Positions 57,842 to 64,000 of a stretch of 64,000 bases of DNA are shown in pieces. Positions within the stretch are counted from its first letter, which is position 1; each line of letters opens with the position of its first letter. The notes beneath the pieces were generated by a model. That model ran no database searches. It was not told the DNA's origin and saw only the letters and a list, made by a program, of their open reading frames with translations. The DNA is from Atkinsonella hypoxylon. Its lineage: Eukaryota; Ascomycota; Sordariomycetes; Hypocreales; Clavicipitaceae. Where the stretch lies: the NCBI GenBank assembly GCA_000729835.1, contig JFHB01000154.1, forward strand, positions 1 through 64,000, given 5' to 3'. The translations under genes and the position numbers were made by a program.

Positions 57842-60800
57842 TTAGTGTAATACCTTAGCTTAAAGTAGATTCTATTGCTATATAAAAGAATAGTATAAAC
57901 AGCAGTAAAGGTTAAATAGTAGTTCTATAATAGCTACTAAAGAAGCGCCTTAATTGCTTCTTTAATTTACTTATAAGTAGATATTAATAGCTAAGTCTTC
58001 CTAATAGTAGCCTATATAATTCTAGGCTTAACCTAAGATTATATCTTTAAAAGCCTATAGTTAGCCTATAATAGAATTGTCCTTAACACTACTAGCTAAA
58101 GCTTATTAGTAGGTAAGGCTAAAAGCCTTATAATTTAAGCAGTAAAAGCTTAAGGTGTTAAGAACCTAATAAAACTAATATTAGCAGTAGTTTATAGCAC
58201 TCTAATAAAATAGAGCAAAAGCTAGAAGGTTGCTATATATTTTATTACTATAAGCCTTTAGGAAATTACCTCTATATTGTTATTATAAATATCCTTAAAA
58301 GGCCTTAATTTACTAATGCTGCTACTTAAATTAAAGAACTTTTATAATCTTTTTAAAGAAAAGAAGGCTTAGGGCCTTTTGCTATATAAAAAGGGGCTAG
58401 ATTACTATATTAAGCTAAGATAGCAGCTAAATAGCTCCTTACTATTACTACTGTAGGCCCTACTATATAATATACTATAGAACTATTTATTAGAAATTAA
58501 GAGGTAGGTAATAGACCTAATAGATAAAGAATAGATTTAAGCTAGCTTCTCTTTAGCAGTAGTACCTATTTTTTTAGCTAAAAAGCTAAGTAAAGAATAG
58601 TAATTCTATATTAATTATTAAGCCTTTAATAAGATTATAGAATAGAACTATTATTTACTTCTTTTAATAAAGAAAACACTTAAGTTATTATTAAAGGTAT
58701 ATTAGTTTACTAAACTAAATATATAGTTAGCCTTTTATAGAATTTAAATAGTAAATAGTAAGGAGTACTTTATAGCGTTTTACACCTAGTTTAGCCTCTT
58801 TAAATAGCTAGTTTACCCCTTTAGGTTAGTAAAAGCTTTAGCTATATTCTAACAATATATTAATAGTGTATTAAGAGAGGCCCTTAAAGATTATATAACT
58901 GTTTATTTAGATAATATCCTTATTTATACTAGAGGTTTTAGGAAAGACTATATATATAAAGTATAGAGAATCCTAGAAAAGTTATAGTTAGTAGAGCTAC
59001 ACTTAGATCTTAAGAAATACTGCTTTACTACAACTAAAGTTAAATACTTTAGCTTTATAGTTATAGTAAAAAGAGAGATATACCTAAATTTAAAGAAGAT
59101 TATAGCTATTTAAAAGTAGTAAGCTTCTACTAAGTTATAAAAGGTATAAAGCTTTCTTAGATTTATAAACTTTTACTATAACTTTATATTAAATTTCTTA
59201 AATATTATAAAGCCTCTAGTTAGCTTAATAAAGAAGAGAGTTCTATTTTAGTAAATAGAGAAATATAAGAGGTTATTTATAAGGCTTAAGGAGGCTTTTA
59301 CCTTATACTTAATCTTAGCCTAGTAGAACCTTAAGAAGAATATAGTAGTAAAGGCTAATTGCTAAAAGAAGGCCCTTAGTAGCTATTTATCTTAATATAA
59401 TAAAGCTAGCATACTGCAGCCTATAGTATACTATTTAGCTAAGTTATCTCTAGCTTAATATAACTATACTATTTATAATAAGAAGCTTTTAGTAATAATA
59501 TTTTACTTTAAAGCTTAAGCAGTAAAGTTATAGAAAGTAGTGTACCCCTTTATAATCCTTATAGACTATAAGAATCTAGAATACTTTATATCTTTATAAA
59601 AGATCTTTAAGCATTAGGCTAAGTAGGTAGAGCTTCTCTCTCTCTTTAACTACTATCTATAATACTGCTTAGAGCTATAGGTAGAGTAACTAAATATATT
59701 ATTATAATAAGAGTAGAATTAAGATAGAGTAACGCTATAAATAGGCTAGGTTCTTTAGCCTCTCTCTATTAACTGCCTTAGTGCTCTCTATAGAGATAAG
59801 AAGAAGAAGGAGGTTATAGAGAATATTAAAGTAGAAATAGCTAGTAAAGTAACGCTAGAAAGTTAACTAGCTATAGCTTTATAGGTGCTAGCTAGAACAA
59901 CACTATTCTTAGATAAATACTTATAAAGCCTATAGAACTAAAGAGTATAAAAAGACTTAATATACCTAATAAGGTTAAATATAGTCTAAAAGAAGAAAAG
60001 AAGGTTTCTATTAAAGGTAAAGATATAAGAATAGATTATAGACTGCACCCTTAATATATAAGAGGCGTTAGTTTACTAGAGCTACCTTTAGGTCCTTAAG
60101 TATAAGCTATTAACTACTATACTAATATATAGAATATATAAGTTACTAATGTTAGGCTACCTAGAACAAAATACTATATTTTAAGCATTAATATATAACT
60201 ATTACTAGGATAGGCTGTTCTAAGATGTTGCTTAGTACGTTTAAAACTACTACTATTATAGCAGCTAAAAGAGTAAGAGGTTGCAGTAAGGCCTCTTACA
60301 ACCTATTCTAGCGCTAAATAGATATTAGTTATAGATCTCTATAGATTTTATAATAGATTTACTAGCACTAAACTAGGCTATACTCTTTTACTTAATAGTT
60401 ATTACTAATTAACTTTTAAAGTATATATAGTTAAAGGCAATAACCTCTATAGAGGTAAAGGAATATATCTAGTAGTTTAAGTATTATTAGTAGTAGTTTT
60501 ATAGGTTCTTAAAATAAATTATCTTTAACTATAGTTTAAATTAGTTAAGCACCTTTTAAACTACTCTTTATTGCCTTATTAGAATTAAATAATTACTATT
60601 TATATTCTATTACCTATAGATAGACAGTAGAATAAAGAGAGTTAATTAAAAAGTATAAGTAATTCTATAGATTATAGTTACCTTTTTACAGTTTAACTAG
60701 CCTAAATATCTCTCTATATATTAGCTAGCTATTAACAATAGAAATTCCTTAGTAACTAGTATAAGTTTAAACTAAGCAATATATAAGTATAATATAAACC

Positions 60801-61009
60801 TTATCTAAAAGCTTATAAATAAAGAGAAGTCCTAAGTTTTATAAAAGGGGTAGGCTTTAGTGTTCCTTAAACAGCTGTAAAAGGGTATAAATATTACCTA
60901 AGCTGCAATTAACTTTACCTAGTAGAGGCAGTAAAAGCAGTTAAATAGAAGCTATAGGCTAGTAGAATAGTATAAGGTAGAGAACTTAGTTTAGCTAACA
61001 CTTTATTAT
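57842..61009 (+). pseudogene. Gyp3 Pol relic (protease, RT, RNase H, integrase)
   Basis: Lies in a different frame from Gag (minus one relative to it). In order: a protease-like end (VAYIILGLT, about 58007-58033); RT with TKLN and LAFYRIQIV, and YLDN at 58904-58915 for YLDD; an RNase H region (59250-59600); an integrase zinc region; and the integrase core from SIDFIIDLLALN (60338) to RIKRVN (60629-60646), where the catalytic Glu has become Lys. Cop7 interrupts it at KVENLV...LTLYY. Confidence 0.82.
61005..61009. repeat. Cop7 target site duplication, visible side
   Basis: ATTAT precedes the inferred LTR start. The partner would be beyond the window, so this is a prediction. Confidence 0.4.
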
Positions 61010-61703
61010 TTTTAAAAATAATAGGGATTATAGAACTAGATATCTAAGAGAGTAGTAGTCTCTTAGATTTAGCACCTATAATTGCTTCTAGCAATTATTA
61101 TGTAGTAGAAGCAGCAGCAGCCTAAATTAAGCTGTAGTGTATAGTACTAGATTACGTAAAGGCAATAGATAACTGTAATAGTAGTATCTTTATATTAAGA
61201 GCGCTGTAACGAATAAGTAAGGGTAGAATCTTAAATCTTTCTAGTTCTTTATAGACCCTCTAACTATATTAGCGGGCTGTAGTCGCTAGAAGGGGCTTAT
61301 AGGCTACTTTATAATTTCCGCAAAAAGATTTACTATATAAAAATAAAAAAATCGACTTATAGCTATACAAACGAGACGCCTATATATACAATTTAACAAA
61401 TTCCACTAATAACAAGCAACCCTTATAAGCAACTCTATCTAACAATTATACTATTAGATAGCCCTAATTCTTAGCTTTTAAATAGTATACTTCTTAAATT
61501 TCTACTATTGCTAGTTGTAGAGAAAATCGCAGTTAAAGTTAACTATAGGTTAGGCAACTTTGCCTTAGTTAAATCTAGATGTTTACATTTAGTAACAACA
61601 ATATCTCTACTAAAAATTAACGTAACAAGACCTAATAAGGGTTACGTAATAGAGCAACTAGTAGGCATAAAAATAGGCTATATAGGGTAGCTTATTTTTA
61701 ACA
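61010..61703 (-). repeat. Cop7 3' LTR
   Basis: 694 bp. The start is altered to TTTTAAAAATAATAGGG, against TATTGAAAATAATAGGG elsewhere. It ends TTTTTAACA, then CTCCCTCT. Confidence 0.9.
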
Positions 61704-61883
61704 CTCCCTCTAGAAATGTAAGAAGTAACTAGTTCTATAAGCAACTTAGCTCCTTTAAAGGATATCTAAGTTAGAATTAACTAACGAAATACAGTACTAA
61801 TAACAGAACTAAATAACATAACTAATAACATAACTAATTCCAGCAATTCCAGGGTAGTTATAGTTAAATATAACTAGTTGTTG

Positions 61884-64000
61884 TTAATTGTTTTTATTGT
61901 TATTAATTTTTAACTGTTTTTTATTGCTTTTCGATTTTTTAAGTGTTTTTATTGCTTTTATAAGCTAGCTAGAAAGCTTTAGTAACTTAATAAATTGTTA
62001 ATGCTTTTAAATAGCAAGAGGCTTAGTTAGGCTATTTGCTAGCATCTAATTCATATTAATATAACTAACCTTAGCTATACCTTTACGAATCTTTTCCCTA
62101 ATATAGTTAAACTTCAAAAGGGTGTGCTTAGTCCTACTATACAACGTTAGGTTGTAAGCAGTAACTATAGCGCCTTAATTATTACACCTAATAGGAATAG
62201 GAGGGGTTAAAGGTAGCTTTATCTCCTTAAAAAGGCTGTAGAGCCACTCTAATTCCCTAATAGCTTTAGATAATGCATTAGATTCTGCTTCTAATATAGA
62301 AAGAGCAATAGTACTAGCTTTCTTCGATTTCTAGCTAATAGGTCCACTAGCTAGCTTATATAGATAAGCATAGGTTAATTTAGAAGAGACTTTGTTACCA
62401 GCAAAATCGCTATTGCAATAACTAAGGAGAGTCTTTAAGACTTCTTTACAACTAATAGTAGTATTAGAAGACTTTTTAGACTCTAAGTGTGAACTAGAAC
62501 GCTTATAAACAATAGCAAAGCTTCTAGTACTACCTAAGTACCTAAGGAGGTGCTTAGAGGCGTTTAGATGCTCTATATAGGGCTTAGCTAAGAAGGTTGA
62601 TAGCCACTGAACGGAAAAAGCAATATCAGCCCTAGTTAGCAACATAAGGTACATTATAGTGCCTATTATGCTCTAATAAAGCTTATAATCGGATTTTAAG
62701 AGGAGTTTTGTAACTAGTTGCTTTAGAATCCCCAGCTGTATAGGGATAGAAGCCGGCTTAGTATCTAGCATATTGAATCTTTCTAGGGCTTTAAGGATGT
62801 ATTAAGATTGATAGATTTTAATAGACCTTTTAGACCTATTACGGGTAATTTAAACGCCTAGGAAGAATTCTGCTGGTCCCCTATCTTCTATTGGATAAGC
62901 TTTATATAATAGCTTCTTTAGCTTGTTGATATAGCTTAGATTTAGACCAATTAGAAGATAGTTATCTACATAAGTAGCAATATACGTAGATGTAGCTAGG
63001 TTATAAAAGACTGCTGAGTCTAATATAAGAGGTTTAAATCTATGCTTTTAAAGTAATTCTGTTAGGATTTGCTGCTATTCTCTAGGACTTTACTTTAGAC
63101 CATAGAGGGATTTTTCTAGCTTAATTACCTAGTCTTTAGAAGGCCTATAATTACAGCTTTTTAGTAGCTTAGCTACTGATAGCGTTGCTTCTGCAAATTC
63201 AACGAATCTATCTAGGATTTCTATATAAATAGCTTCTTTTAGCTTGCTATTTAGAAACGCTCCTATAAAGTCGATTTACTTAACTTCCTAGTTATTAAAA
63301 GCTGCAAGAGCTAATAATATACGCTAGCTAGAAGGAATACTAGTTGCAGTAAAGGTCTCTAGGTAGTCTTAACCTTCTATTTGCATAAATCCCTTAGCAA
63401 TAAGGCAGGCCTTATATTTAATAGGATTATTTTCTTTATCCTTTTTAAGCCTATAAACAAGCCTATTCTTTAGAACTCTTTAGCCCTTAGGTACTTAGTC
63501 TTTCCCTATAAATTTGAAGGTTCCAGCAGCTAATAGCTGCTTAAATTCGCTATAGGTAGCTTCTATCTAATGCTGCTTAGCAGAGCTTTTTAGGGCTTAC
63601 TTCCACGTATTAAGAAGTTCATCCTTACTATTAGAAGTAATAGCTGCTTTAGTCCTAGCCTTAAAGCATAAATCCTTAATTAAGGAAAATATATCTCTAT
63701 CTAAATCTATAGTATCAGCATTAGCTTCAGCTTCTATAGGTTCTATATTAGCCTAAGGGGCTTCTATAGATATAGGGGCTTTAGGGGCCTCTACAGCTTC
63801 TATAGAGTTGCTTAGTAGAAGAGCTTAATTTTCTATAGGTTCTAGTGGATAATTCGGCACATCTAGATAACTAGGATAAGGATATTTAGGTGTATAATTA
63901 TCTACTAACTGCTAGTTATTGATTTCCCCCTCTGAAGGATTATCCACTATAGAACTAATAGGAACCTTAGGGATGCTCTATAAAATAGAACCTATTCCTT
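61884..64000 (-). pseudogene. Cop7 Pol relic (partial)
   Basis: Integrase C-terminus, RT and RNase H of the copia polyprotein. RT reads YVDN at 62972-62961. A 107-codon open piece, 62654-62331, covers LTRADIAFSVQWLS through the RNase H start and CNSDFAGNK, with Trp and Gln codons still present. Near the end this copy has CAA at a site where other copies have TAA. Confidence 0.9.

Larger units (their letters stand above)
56153..61009 (+). mobile_element. Gyp3: Ty3/gypsy element inserted in the LINE, 3' end cut by Cop7
   Basis: Starts with an LTR shared with the solo copy at 44263, followed by Gag with a zinc knuckle, then RT, RNase H and integrase in gypsy order. It differs from Gyp1/Gyp2 in LTR and protein sequence and shows no chromodomain before it is cut at 61009. 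Confidence 0.85.
61010..64000 (-). mobile_element. Cop7: copia element, right part beyond the window
   Basis: Has a 3' LTR, a purine tract (61704-61711) and the Pol region back to the integrase C-terminus at the window edge. The LTR haplotype is AGATATCT, GTAATAGTAG, short tail. Parts of its Pol are among the least mutated here, for example CAGCTGTATAGGG and AAGCCGG near 62730-62758. Confidence 0.92.

Noticed and set aside
1..64000. A reassigned genetic code with TAA and TAG read as Gln
   Set aside because: Trp codons are also replaced by TAG, non-coding LTRs show the same C-to-T and G-to-A changes, and intact CAA, CAG and TGG codons occur at the same sites in other copies. Mutation explains all of it.

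Overview
The window looks like a gene-free, AT-rich transposon graveyard from a filamentous ascomycete (Pezizomycotina-type) genome that has been through repeat-induced point mutation (RIP). I could find no intact gene, no rRNA or tRNA gene, no CRISPR array and no recognisable host gene. Nearly all of the coding sequence is reverse-transcribing elements. Their Gln and Trp codons have turned into TAA/TAG, and sites that were CpA/TpG in one copy are TpA in another. Reading frames are otherwise kept, so each protein can be identified by reading through the stops.

One Ty1/copia family dominates. It has LTRs of about 693-706 bp, a half-tRNA-type primer site, an 8-bp purine tract, 5-bp target duplications and a single Gag-Pol frame of about 1,772 codons. 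I name the copies: Cop1 (1-7774, minus, cut by the window edge), Cop2 (7775-8809, minus, fragment), CopX (10406-10450, LTR stub), Cop3 (15982-23799, minus, complete), Cop4 (26770-42469, plus, split by Cop5), Cop5 (30927-38746, plus, complete), Cop6 (45715-53572, minus, complete) and Cop7 (61010-64000, minus, cut by the window edge). Cop3, Cop5 and Cop6 are flanked by perfect 5-bp target duplications (ATAAT, CTAAC, ATACC).

The other elements are: Gyp1 (8810-10405) and Gyp2 (10451-15981 plus 23800-about 25300), two copies of a Ty3/gypsy chromovirus; Gyp3 (56153-61009), a different Ty3/gypsy element with a related solo LTR at 44263-44584; and a Tad/I-like LINE on the minus strand (56152-53578, continuing at 45714-45576 on the far side of Cop6).

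The nesting gives an order of events. Cop1 sits inside the LTR of Cop2; Gyp1 sits in the RNase H part of Cop2; CopX sits in Gyp1; Gyp2 sits in CopX; Cop3 sits in the integrase region of Gyp2; Cop5 sits in the integrase of Cop4; Gyp3 and Cop6 sit in the LINE; Cop7 sits in Gyp3. The flanks of Cop4 do not match each other, so that junction is probably rearranged.

Stretches I cannot assign are 25300-25861, a protein-like but unrecognised relic at 25862-26769, and 42470-45575 apart from the solo LTR and the LINE tail. The most interesting points are: LTR markers that assort independently between the copia copies; loss of the second catalytic Asp in all nine reverse transcriptases; a conserved three-way-junction fold in the LTR; the mismatched flanks of Cop4; and the unrecognised relic.
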